From a virus, in the IMG/VR virus record IMGVR_UViG_3300044961_000400, positions 1 to 22,489 of that record: 22,489 nt of DNA, one strand, 5' to 3'. Under the pieces are notes generated by a model. That model worked only from the letters and a program-made list of their open reading frames with translations. It ran no database searches and was not told the DNA's origin. The stretch's first letter is position 1. Each line of letters starts with the position of its first letter. Both the position numbers and the translations under genes were made by a program. Shown here piece by piece: positions 1 to 6,022 of this stretch.

Positions 1-187
1 CCAGGCACGCGCCGGACATGTACGCGCCGGCCATGTTCGCGCCGGCCAGGTGCGCGTCGGCCAGGTACGCGCGGGCACGAGATCCCTCGCCGCGCTTAGC
101 CTGGACGGCCTTCAGCAGATCGTGCACGTCGTCAAACGCGCCCGCGTCGGTCCATCCGGTGGTCTCGTCCCAGGTCTGTAGCTTCAT
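1..187 (-). CDS. Pentapeptide-repeat protein, C-terminus outside window
   Basis: The frame opens at an ATG (187-185) that overlaps the stop of the preceding gene in an ATGA arrangement and stays open to the window edge, so only 62 residues are visible. The first ~43 residues are an ordinary start (MKLQTWDETTGWTD...). Then come tandem five-residue units of the A(x)L/M(x)(x) type: AYLAD, AHLAG, ANMAG, AYMSG, ACL. This pattern defines the pentapeptide-repeat family, whose members fold as right-handed quadrilateral beta helices and include DNA-mimicking gyrase protectors, but most have no known function. Codon third positions are strongly G/C. The SD is AAGGAG, 5 bases upstream inside the previous gene. 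Its target cannot be inferred. It could be a lysogenic-conversion (moron) protein. Confidence 0.7.
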   Translation of the reverse strand, partial: MKLQTWDETTGWTDAGAFDDVHDLLKAVQAKRGEGSRARAYLADAHLAGANMAGAYMSGACL

Positions 188-637
188 CGTCGCTCCTTCA
201 GGTCGAAGGCGTCGTAGACGCCGGTCGTCTCGGTGGCGGTTTCCCGCCGAAACAGGGCCACGCGGTTGCGCATCCATCGGGCCACCAGGCGCCAGCGCGA
301 CGGCGGCGGGGCGGCCGGCGGGAGGCAGCGGCAGCACATCGGCGTTGCCCACGTCGCGCGGTCCTCGTCGGTCGGCCTGCCGCACTGACGACACGTGGCC
401 CCTGCGGGAGGGGGCGGCGAGCTCCTCGCCGGCCTCGCAGTCGCACGCGGTGCCCGCGTCGCCGAGAAAGACGCCGGTGTCGTCGCAGTACCCGCAGGCG
501 GGGCCGGGCTCCTCGACGGGCACGGTGCCCTCACCGAGGCAGTCGGGGCAGGGGCCGGGCTCGGCATCGGGGCCGCAGTCGAACAGCACCTGGGCGGCCC
601 CGCCGCAGGTGTCGCAGTCGATCCGGTCGTTGGACAT
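184..637 (-). CDS. Cysteine-rich zinc-finger-like protein, reading frame broken in the middle
   Basis: The start is ATG 637-635, just downstream of the repressor gene. The first ~70 codons carry DnaJ-like knuckles: CDTCGG, CPDCLGEG, CGYCDDTG and CDC. Around 405-415 the G/C-third-position signal leaves this frame and continues one base further on. There it encodes a second zinc-ribbon pair, CRQC and CCRC about 15 residues apart, and ends ...DAFDLKERR at 184-186, overlapping the next ATG. Neither frame alone is a convincing whole protein. The original frame stays open into the downstream pentapeptide gene, but its middle section looks like out-of-frame Arg/Pro-rich sequence. The break lies at GCC CCC TCC, where tRNA-Pro could slip +1 from CCC to CCT. 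A sequencing indel in the five-C run is equally possible. A zinc-binding role is inferred from the cysteines only. Confidence 0.55.
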
Positions 638-640
638 CGT

Positions 641-690
641 GAGAACAGTCTAGAGAACTATTCTCGCGATGTCCAGGGAAAAGTGTTCTC
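641..690. promoter_or_regulatory. Cluster of GAGAAC operator half-sites
   Basis: Between the repressor stop and the zinc-finger start there are four copies of GAGAAC or its complement: 641-646 and 653-658 on the plus strand, and 660-665 (one mismatch) and 685-690 on the minus strand. GAGAA-CTA-TTCTC (653-665) is a perfect inverted repeat. Another copy, in the longer form GAGAACAG also seen at 641-648, lies in the repressor promoter (991-998, minus). The recurrence on both sides of a small HTH gene suggests binding sites for that protein. No binding data are implied. Confidence 0.45.
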
Positions 691-694
691 TACA

Positions 695-973
695 TCAGCT
701 TGCCGCCTTGCGGCCGCGCTTCTTCGCGGGCCTCGGAGGGGGCCAGTCGTCCCATCCCGTGAGGCGCTCTACCGTCTCGCGAATGTGCTCGGGGACGGGC
801 CGCGTAGCCTTCCCTTCCGCGTATTTCGAGAGGTTGGACGGCGCGCGCCCCGCTGCCTCGGCAACGGCCCGGAGAGACGAGCCAGCGTCCGCGCAAGCGC
901 GCGCCAGCGGCTTCCGGGCCATCGCCGCAGCGATGGCACTATTCTTCTTGACCCTGGCCTCTTCCGAGAGCAT
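695..973 (-). CDS. Small Cro/CI-like helix-turn-helix regulator (putative repressor)
   Basis: A 92-aa protein. Residues ~33-56 (SLRAVAEAAGRAPSNLSKYA) fit an XRE/Cro-type HTH: helix 2, a Gly-containing turn, then a recognition helix. The tail is short and basic and Pro-rich (PPPRPAKKRGRKAAS). There is no C-terminal dimerisation/peptidase domain as in LexA or lambda CI, so it is Cro-sized. The ATG at 973-971 has no Shine-Dalgarno sequence. A promoter directly upstream places the predicted +1 at or next to the ATG, so a leaderless message is likely. A 14-bp palindrome abuts the start codon, indicating autoregulation. The gene is divergent from the plus-strand lipoprotein gene. It could be a lysogeny repressor, a Cro-like antirepressor, or a moron regulator. 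Confidence 0.7.
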   Translation of the reverse strand: MLSEEARVKKNSAIAAAMARKPLARACADAGSSLRAVAEAAGRAPSNLSKYAEGKATRPVPEHIRETVERLTGWDDWPPPRPAKKRGRKAAS

Positions 974-974
974 T

Positions 975-988
975 TACTGTGCACAGTA
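975..988. promoter_or_regulatory. 14-bp perfect palindrome, probable operator
   Basis: TACTGTGCACAGTA is a perfect palindrome. It ends one base before the repressor start codon and overlaps the -10 element of its promoter. It resembles LexA-type CTGT...ACAG dyads, but the spacing is far shorter than the E. coli SOS box, so I read it as a phage operator. Confidence 0.55.
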
Positions 989-1011
989 TGCTGTTCTCTG
1001 TGTCGAAGCAA
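983..1011 (-). promoter_or_regulatory. Promoter for the HTH regulator gene
   Basis: On the minus strand, TTGCTT (1011-1006) and TACTGT (988-983) are separated by exactly 17 bases, a good sigma-70 type match in this very GC-rich DNA. The expected start site is within a few bases of the ATG at 973, consistent with the missing SD. The GAGAAC half-site (993-998) lies in the spacer and the palindrome covers the -10, so occupancy would block transcription. Confidence 0.5.
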
Positions 1012-1086
1012 CCCGGTAGGGGCGCTCCTTGCGCCGGGGCTGGGAGGTCGACCCGCGCACCGGGATCGCCGTCGCCCCCTTGGTCC

Positions 1087-1599
1087 ATGCGGAGGCTGCT
1101 GGTGCTGGTGTCCCTGGTGGGGTGTGCACATAGGCCGGAGGCCAGCCCGGAGGTGAGGCAGATCGACGCCGACCTCGACGAGATGGACCGCAAGGCGGTC
1201 GCCGGACTCGCGGCCGACATCGAGGAGATGCAGAAGAACCCCGCCCGCCTGGAGTGCAAGGTGGCCCTGCTCACCGGGACGGACATCATCGACGGCGCGC
1301 AGGTCCAGCTTTCCCAGCGACGAGCGACCGCCTGCGCCGAACTCCTCGCCGTCCAGGACGAGCTCATCAAGACGCTCGAGCGGCTCAGGGACGACAGGCA
1401 GCGGGCCATGCTGGAGCGACGCAGGGCCCGCGCCGTTGAGCGCGACAGAGAGGCGCAGGCGTCGCGGTCTAACGCCTGGGCCGCCGCTGCCGCCGGCCTC
1501 CAGTCCTACAGCGATGCGATGCGAGCGGCGCCGCCTCCGCCTCCGACCTACGAGTGCCGCAACAACTACGTGGGCGGCGTGACCTGCTCCCCGCGGTGA
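1087..1599 (+). CDS. Small coiled-coil lipoprotein on the opposite strand
   Basis: A 170-aa protein starting at ATG 1087. This start is chosen because it begins a textbook lipoprotein signal peptide: MRR, then a hydrophobic LLVLVSL, then lipobox LVGC with lipid-acceptor Cys13. The mature part (~25-140) is highly charged and helical, probably coiled coil, with Cys in LECKVALL and TACAELL. The tail is Pro-rich and ends in a short two-Cys segment (CRNNYVGGVTC). An outer- or inner-membrane lipoprotein is predicted. It is the only credible plus-strand gene and sits between the lysis/nuclease genes and the repressor, the usual place for a lysogenic-conversion gene. It is too long for a typical Rz1 spanin, though a spanin-like role is not excluded. 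I see no clear SD. The family is unrecognised. Confidence 0.65.
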   Translation: MRRLLVLVSLVGCAHRPEASPEVRQIDADLDEMDRKAVAGLAADIEEMQKNPARLECKVALLTGTDIIDGAQVQLSQRRATACAELLAVQDELIKTLERLRDDRQRAMLERRRARAVERDREAQASRSNAWAAAAAGLQSYSDAMRAAPPPPPTYECRNNYVGGVTCSPR

Positions 1600-1600
1600 G

Positions 1601-1623
1601 TTTCCGGTCGCACCGCCCGGAAA
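1601..1623. terminator. Hairpin between convergent genes
   Basis: TTTCCGG (1601-1607) pairs with CCGGAAA (1617-1623) around a 9-base loop, directly after the lipoprotein stop and before the end of the convergent nuclease gene. The symmetric T/A flanks give a U-tract in both directions, though a short one. It is a candidate bidirectional terminator. Confidence 0.4.
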
Positions 1624-1640
1624 TCAGGCCCAGTCGGCGC

Positions 1641-2006
1641 CTACCGGCTGGTGGTACTCGCCGGTCCCCTCGATGCAGCGGCGGGCGTCGGCGTCGTAGG
1701 TCGCCGCGAGATGGCACGGACCCCCGTGGCGGCCAGGGCCTCGGTGACGCTGCGGACGACGACCAGGGAGCCCCTGGGGCCGCGCCAGGACGCGCGGAAG
1801 GCCTCCTGCGTGGCCTCCAGGCGGTTCTTGCCGTCCTTGACCTCCAGGAGCACGACGCCGCCGGGCCAGCTCGCCAGGAGGTCGGGCACCCCGCCGCCGA
1901 CCCTGTGCAGCTCGACGACGGTGCGGCCGGCGGCCTTCAGCGCCGCGACGATCTCGGTGTGGGTCCGGTCGCGCTTGACGCGCCGGTAGCCGCCGGCGTG
2001 GAGCAT
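1641..2006 (-). CDS. VRR-NUC / PD-(D/E)xK family nuclease
   Basis: A 121-aa protein. Residues ~15-95 match the small phage VRR-NUC fold: an N-terminal helix, then GGGVPDLL with Asp42, then VVLLEVKDG with Glu55 and Lys57 as the catalytic D...ExK, then a Gln-containing helix and LVVVRSVTEAL. Such enzymes are Holliday-junction resolvases or structure-specific nucleases that trim replication or packaging intermediates. The start is ATG 2006, two bases after the endolysin stop (TAGGCATG). After residue ~95 the frame turns Pro/Thr/Ser-rich, while the neighbouring frame keeps good codon bias and ends ...GEYHQPVGADWA at 1624. The true C-terminus may therefore be shifted by one base at the ACGGGGG run near 1716-1722. 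The nuclease core is unaffected. Confidence 0.75.
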   Translation of the reverse strand: MLHAGGYRRVKRDRTHTEIVAALKAAGRTVVELHRVGGGVPDLLASWPGGVVLLEVKDGKNRLEATQEAFRASWRGPRGSLVVVRSVTEALAATGVRAISRRPTTPTPAAASRGPASTTSR

Positions 2007-2008
2007 GC

Positions 2009-2488
2009 CTACTCCGACAGCCGCGTCGGGGCCTCGCTGCCTGGCACGCGCCCGTTCGCCAGCCAGCGGGCCCAGCCATCATCGTCGCGTGGCCCCTGGG
2101 GGAGCCTCTGCCACCTGAAGCCCTGCACCTGGATGTGGGGCTTCTCGAAGCTGAGCGGCTCGAGCCCCTCGGCGCGCGCGAGCCGGTGCAGCTCGTCCCA
2201 GGCGCCGCGGAACGGCTCGTCCCAGGTCCACGCCTTGCCGCTGTGGAACACCAGGTCGACGGCCATGCCGTGCTGGTGCGCGCTCTGGTAGGCGCGGGCG
2301 CGGGTCACGGTCTTGCCGGGTGTGCCGGTCGTGCGACCCCGGGCGTACAACTCCTCCTGCCGGCGAGGGCTGCGAAGGCTCTCGTAGACCCGCAGCGTGG
2401 GCATGACGACGGACGTGCGCTCCAGCAGCGACTCCAGGCGTCGCCGGAACTCGGGGTCGAGGCCGGCGAGGGTCGCAATGCGGCTCAC
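2009..2488 (-). CDS. Endolysin, M15-type (VanY-like) peptidoglycan peptidase
   Basis: A 159-aa single-domain protein of the usual size for L-Ala-D-Glu or D-Ala endopeptidase endolysins. The zinc-site motif SAHQHGMAVD gives His71 and Asp78. The third ligand is His118 in EKPHIQVQGF. The N-terminal half has the family's helix and ESLRSPRRQEELYARG, where Arg and Gln help bind substrate. There is no signal peptide or cell-wall binding domain, so release depends on the holin just upstream. The start is GTG 2488, overlapping the stop of a 19-aa peptide gene (GTGA). It cleaves peptide cross-bridges of host peptidoglycan at the end of infection. The family assignment is firm; the exact bond cleaved is not known from sequence. 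Confidence 0.88.
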   Translation of the reverse strand: MSRIATLAGLDPEFRRRLESLLERTSVVMPTLRVYESLRSPRRQEELYARGRTTGTPGKTVTRARAYQSAHQHGMAVDLVFHSGKAWTWDEPFRGAWDELHRLARAEGLEPLSFEKPHIQVQGFRWQRLPQGPRDDDGWARWLANGRVPGSEAPTRLSE

Positions 2489-2544
2489 CCTGGCCCCCGC
2501 AGCACCAGGGCAAAGGCGAGCAGGACGACGGCGTCAGACCTCAT
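2485..2544 (-). CDS. 19-aa hydrophobic peptide coupled between holin and endolysin
   Basis: ATG 2544 overlaps the holin stop (ATGA), and this mini-frame's own TGA overlaps the endolysin GTG (GTGA). It is thus coupled on both sides and exactly fills the gap between the two lysis genes. The product is MRSDAVVLLAFALVLRGPG, an uncharged VVLLAFALVL stretch flanked by Arg. It could be a minimal membrane peptide or simply a leader that keeps ribosomes moving into the endolysin gene. It is too short for family recognition. Confidence 0.35.
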   Translation of the reverse strand: MRSDAVVLLAFALVLRGPG

Positions 2545-2843
2545 TTCTCACGGCCCCCGCGGGGCGGGAGGAAGCGCCCCACCGCACGGCCGATCAAAGG
2601 CCAGGCGGAAGCCGGGGAAACAGCCACCGCCAGCGCCAGCGCCAGCCCGAGCATGATCGACTTGTCCCCCATCGCCAGTACCGTGCCGATGTGGCTGGAC
2701 AGGCTGTGAATCACGTACAGCGACACTGCGCCCTCCAGGATGGCCCGGACCGTAGACGCCAAACACGTGTGCGATGGCGACGGCGACGAGGGCGGCGACT
2801 CCGAGGCGCCAGTCGTGGAGGGCGGCAACGACTGCGGCTCCAT
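2541..2843 (-). CDS. Probable holin (possible frame break near its N-terminal third)
   Basis: As an unbroken frame this is 100 aa: a Ser/Pro-rich first third, then two hydrophobic segments (about residues 35-58 and 62-82) and a basic tail (PPRGGREK). Position just before the endolysin, small size and membrane segments indicate a holin that opens the inner membrane. The N-terminus is suspicious. ATG 2847 in the next frame has a better SD (GAGGAAGG, good spacing), overlaps the preceding stop as ATGA, and encodes MNGAAVVAALHDWRLGVAAL and further hydrophobic residues, i.e. a first membrane helix. Dropping one base of the TTT around 2763-2766 joins the two into a three-helix class-I-like holin. 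Either a sequence indel or a real mutation would explain this. Confidence 0.6.
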   Translation of the reverse strand: MEPQSLPPSTTGASESPPSSPSPSHTCLASTVRAILEGAVSLYVIHSLSSHIGTVLAMGDKSIMLGLALALAVAVSPASAWPLIGRAVGRFLPPRGGREK

Positions 2844-3059
2844 TCATGGTCCCTTCCTCGGGCTGGCGGTCGGCGCGCTGATCTCCTCGAGCGTGGGCCC
2901 CGAGCCGCGGCGAGCAATCCGGCCGGGCGGCTGCATCGCCGGCTGCGGGGGCGCGGCGGGCGCCTGGGCGCTCGTCGGCATGGGCTCCGGCAGGGGAGCG
3001 GGCTGCGGCGGGGCCTCCCGGCCGCCGGGAGGATGCGGGATGCGCAGGAGCGGCTTCAT
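2844..3059 (-). CDS. 71-aa proline-rich protein containing a duplicated module
   Basis: Starts at ATG 3059, three bases after the upstream stop (TGACCCATG), and ends in an ATGA overlap with the preferred holin start. It is Pro/Ala-rich. Residues ~14-41 are encoded by an 80-bp block (2939-3018) found identically and in the same frame in the 540-aa virion protein gene. The remainder is a basic patch (GRIARRGSG) and a short C-terminal helix (TLEEIS). There is no membrane segment. It may be a minor virion protein or a degenerate piece of a larger gene. Function unknown. Confidence 0.55.
   Translation of the reverse strand: MKPLLRIPHPPGGREAPPQPAPLPEPMPTSAQAPAAPPQPAMQPPGRIARRGSGPTLEEISAPTASPRKGP
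2939..3018. repeat. 80-bp perfect direct repeat, copy 1
   Basis: Identical base for base to 7366-7445, with mismatches immediately outside both ends. Translated in the minus frame of each host gene it gives the same Pro-rich linker (...PAPLPEPMPTSAQAPAAPP...). Confidence 0.9.
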
Positions 3060-3062
3060 GGG

Positions 3063-3509
3063 TCACTCGATGAGCAGGTCCGTCGGCCCGAGGTACCCGC
3101 GCACGACCAGGCCGGACGGCCCCGATGCCCCGGCGGCGATGCGAAGGCGGAAGTCGGGCCCCGACGGGATCCACCGGAGCGTCTGTCCGTTGCCGGCGCC
3201 AGTCGAGACGACGATCCCGCTCGGCCACGCGCTCTCGATGTCCCAGTCGGCCGAGGTCCCCGCGTTGCCGGTGAGCACGTCGGCGTAGGCCGTCACTGGC
3301 TGGCCGGCGCACTCGATGGTGCCGCGGAATCCGTAGCCGGCGAGCCGGTTACGCCCTTCACCGGGGGCAAAGAAGGGCGAACCGGCGGTGATCGAACCAG
3401 GAGCGGCGACGCCCGATCGCATCCTGGTGGTGTCGAACACGATCACGGATTCACTGTTCCCCGGGGGGATGATCCAGGTGACCGGCAGTACGCGCGGGTA
3501 CGTCTCCAT
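3063..3509 (-). CDS. 148-aa beta-rich minor structural protein
   Basis: Starts at ATG 3509 with a good SD (AGAGGAG, 7 bases upstream). It is mostly short beta strands and Gly/Ser/Ala turns, begins METYPRVLPVTWIIPPGNSE and ends YLGPTDLLIE. There is no signal peptide, membrane helix or catalytic motif. Its place between ejection-type proteins and lysis genes suggests a small virion, decoration or tail-tip protein with a beta-sandwich fold. This is inference; I do not recognise the family. One copy of the recurrent 22-bp element lies immediately upstream of its SD. Confidence 0.65.
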   Translation of the reverse strand: METYPRVLPVTWIIPPGNSESVIVFDTTRMRSGVAAPGSITAGSPFFAPGEGRNRLAGYGFRGTIECAGQPVTAYADVLTGNAGTSADWDIESAWPSGIVVSTGAGNGQTLRWIPSGPDFRLRIAAGASGPSGLVVRGYLGPTDLLIE

Positions 3510-3516
3510 GCGGGCT

Positions 3517-3545
3517 CTCCTCTGCTTTTTGTAGGATGTCCGGTG
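3517..3545 (-). repeat. Recurrent gene-start element, copy A
   Basis: Minus-strand core CCGGACATCCTACAAAAAGC plus AG (3543-3522) starts two bases after the TGA of the 243-aa gene and runs directly into the SD AGAGGAG of the next gene. The 22-bp core is identical to copy B (18291-18312). Confidence 0.7.
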
Positions 3546-4277
3546 TCACAGCGCCGCGATGCGCTCGGCCTTGCTGGCCTGCTCGCGGAACTCGATCTGA
3601 ATGGGCGCAGGGCTCGCCGCGCGCGCCGGGGGCTGCTTCACCTCTGACAGCGGCAGCTCTGGCGGCAGACCCAGGAGCTGGCGCCACAGCTGCTCGTGCC
3701 ACCAGCGCATGGACCAGCCGCGCCGCCGGGTGAGCTGGCGCAAGATCTCCTCCTGGATCATCGCCTGCAGCATCTGCAGGAGCCCCGGGTACACCGCCGC
3801 CAGCGCCTGCACCTGGGCGTCCTGCAGGGTGCCCATGCGCAGCTCGTCCAGGATGCGCTCGGGGCGCTCCACCACGGCCAGCGCGGCGTACGCATCCCCC
3901 AGCTCGGTCAGGGATGGCTCGAGCGCCCGGGGGCCCATGGGCGTGTCGAGCGCCAGGGCCGGCCACAGGGCACGCAGGTACTCCCGGGCGTTCGACAGCT
4001 GCGCGTCGTACGCGCTCGCCATCTCGGCCTCCAGTTCCCGGTGAACATCAGCCAGCTCCTCGAGGCTCACGCCGCGGGTGATGTTCTCGAGGGTGGATTC
4101 GTGGTCAGGGCGCTGGTCCAGGCGGAACCGCCGGGGGCGCTCCTGCTCGATCCACTCCCGCACGGCCGTGCGCCACTGCCGGGGCAGCCGGGCGGCCTCG
4201 GCGCCGTCGCTGCGGGTGACCCGCCGGGGGCGCAGAACGCCGGTGGTGGCGACGAGGCATTCAGCGGCGAGGCTCAC
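3546..4277 (-). CDS. 243-aa alpha-helical virion-region protein
   Basis: GTG 4277 overlaps the stop of the 581-aa gene (GTGA). The protein is almost entirely helical and charged, with amphipathic stretches such as LEELADVHRELEAEMASAYD and WWHEQLWRQLLGLPPELP, rich in Trp and Leu near residues 180-205. No enzymatic motif is seen. It belongs to the run of large internal-protein genes and is most likely a third, smaller internal or ejection component, analogous by position to the multi-protein ejectosomes of P22-type phages. That role is inferred from context only. Confidence 0.65.
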   Translation of the reverse strand: MSLAAECLVATTGVLRPRRVTRSDGAEAARLPRQWRTAVREWIEQERPRRFRLDQRPDHESTLENITRGVSLEELADVHRELEAEMASAYDAQLSNAREYLRALWPALALDTPMGPRALEPSLTELGDAYAALAVVERPERILDELRMGTLQDAQVQALAAVYPGLLQMLQAMIQEEILRQLTRRRGWSMRWWHEQLWRQLLGLPPELPLSEVKQPPARAASPAPIQIEFREQASKAERIAAL

Positions 4278-6019
4278 AGGTCGAGCCCTCCGCTCGACGC
4301 CAGCTTCTCGACGGTGGCCCGAGGCACCCCGTTGCGGATGGCGTCCGCGGCGAGGTCAGCGAGGTCCGCCGCCGTGCTGCCCCCGCCGCGGGCCGCCTTG
4401 GCGAGCCGGGCGAGCGCCACCGAAGCCGCCGCGGCGCGCGCGGTTTCCACGCCCTTCTGCTCGAGCGCGGCGCGGATGTCCTTAAGCGGCGAGAGCATTT
4501 GCCCCATGGTCGGATTGCCGGCCACGTCGCGGGTGCTCTTCTCGGTCAGGATGAGCTTGATGGCAGCGAGGCCCGACACCCGGTCGTTTGTCTTCTTCAG
4601 CAGCGCGCGCGAGATCCCGAGGTCGGGGTGCTTCGCGGCCACCCGCTCCACCTCGTCGTGCAGCACCTTGCGCAGGACCTGGGATACCTCCTCGGCGACC
4701 TGGGCGCGCGGGCTGACGATGCCGTTTTGAGCGCGCGCCGCCTGGTAGGCCAAAGACTGGAACTCCCGGTACTGCCGGCGCAGCTCCTGGAGGGGGATTT
4801 TCCAGGCGACGCCACCGACGGAGGCGTCCGCGTACTGCTCCTGCAGGTCCGCCAGGATGCTGCGCACGACTTTGGCCCGGCCCTTGGTGGCGACGGTGCC
4901 GGCATACGCGTCGGCCAGCTCGCCCAAGCCCTTGCGGATCTCCACCATGGGCGCACCCGCAGTCCGCTCCTGGGCGGTGTCGAAGATGCGGTCCAGGATC
5001 TTGCCCTCCTTGGCCAGGCGCCGCTCGGCCACGGAGATGCCGGCCTCGGCGTCCCCGGCGACCACGGCGGCGCGCAGCTCGCGCGAGCGCCTGAACGCGC
5101 CCTCGATGTTTGCCGCGTTGCGGCCGCGCACGCCGAAGGCGCGGGTCTTCGTGGAGTTCTGCGAGCTGAGCTTGAGCGCCTCCATGGCGTCCGTGACCAG
5201 CGCCCTCTTGCCCGCCTGCAGGGCCAGCGTCGGATCGCCGGCCGCGCGCACGGCGGCGTCCCCGCCGGGCAGGAGACGGGGCTGGGCGTCGGTCGCCACC
5301 GGCAGCCTCCCGGGGATTTTCCGGTCGAGCTGACCGGTAATTGCACGGTGCGGCAAGACGTCGTCGGCGACCAGCGGCCCGAGCCGGCGCGCCTCCGCCT
5401 GCATGGCCTCGGGGCCGGCGGCCTGGGCGGCGCGCAGCTTGGTCATGGCGTGCTCGCGCACCTCGTGCTGCACCTTGGGCCCGAGGCGCTGGGCGGCTTC
5501 CCGGCCTGCGCGCCGCAGGATGGCGGCGAGTCCCCCGGTGACAGCGGGGACGGCCCCGCCGATGGCGGCGCCGGCGCCGGTGTCCAGGGCGGCCTGCCCG
5601 AGCTCACCCCGGGTCAGGTCGGCCTCGCTTGCGCCGAGGCCCGCGGCCCCGCCGATGGCGGCGCCCGCTGCCACCTTGGCAGCCGTGCCCGCCGCGCGCA
5701 GCGCCCCGCCGCCTGGGAGCAGGATGGACGCGAGCCCGCCGCCGACCTGGCCGGCGCCGTAGGCCACGGGGTTTGCCTCCTGGGCGGCGCGAAAATTGGC
5801 GCGGGATTCGTCGCGGGCCTGGGCGTAGGTCTTGCCGGTGAACGCGCTTTCGAGAGCGCCCGAGATCTCATCGGCGTAGCCCAGGGTCACGCCCTGGGCG
5901 ACGCCGCGGGCGGCGCTCTCGATGACGCCGGGCTTGGGGGCGGGCGCGAACGTCTCCAGCAGCTCTTCGACGGAACGGTGGGTCTGCGGGCCGGTGGCGA
6001 GTAGCAGCGGAGCGGGCAT
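4274..6019 (-). CDS. Large internal virion / DNA-ejection protein with glycine-rich membrane-active region
   Basis: 581 aa. Near residues 47-99 is a segment that, from memory, recurs in podovirus internal proteins: GYADEISGALESAFTGKTY, then QARDESRANFRAAQEANP and YGAGQVGGGLAS. Residues ~85-168 are Gly/Ala-rich with glycine-zipper spacing (AAIGGAAGLGA, GAAIGGAVPAVTGG), a pattern expected to insert into membranes. The remaining ~400 residues are helical coiled coil. It is probably packed in the capsid and expelled with the DNA to form a channel across the host envelope. The start ATG 6019 lies three bases after the previous stop. No muramidase active site was recognised. Confidence 0.72.
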   Translation of the reverse strand: MPAPLLLATGPQTHRSVEELLETFAPAPKPGVIESAARGVAQGVTLGYADEISGALESAFTGKTYAQARDESRANFRAAQEANPVAYGAGQVGGGLASILLPGGGALRAAGTAAKVAAGAAIGGAAGLGASEADLTRGELGQAALDTGAGAAIGGAVPAVTGGLAAILRRAGREAAQRLGPKVQHEVREHAMTKLRAAQAAGPEAMQAEARRLGPLVADDVLPHRAITGQLDRKIPGRLPVATDAQPRLLPGGDAAVRAAGDPTLALQAGKRALVTDAMEALKLSSQNSTKTRAFGVRGRNAANIEGAFRRSRELRAAVVAGDAEAGISVAERRLAKEGKILDRIFDTAQERTAGAPMVEIRKGLGELADAYAGTVATKGRAKVVRSILADLQEQYADASVGGVAWKIPLQELRRQYREFQSLAYQAARAQNGIVSPRAQVAEEVSQVLRKVLHDEVERVAAKHPDLGISRALLKKTNDRVSGLAAIKLILTEKSTRDVAGNPTMGQMLSPLKDIRAALEQKGVETARAAAASVALARLAKAARGGGSTAADLADLAADAIRNGVPRATVEKLASSGGLDL

Positions 6020-6022
6020 GCG

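Noticed and set aside
975-988. LexA/SOS box
   Set aside because: The CTGT and ACAG arms are only 2 bases apart rather than 8, so it is not an E. coli-type box; kept as a phage operator.
4499-6004. Long plus-strand open frame (about 500 codons) opposite the 581-aa gene
   Set aside because: Gly/Leu/Gln-rich mirror of a well-biased minus-strand gene; long antisense frames are expected at this GC content, and there is no SD or motif.
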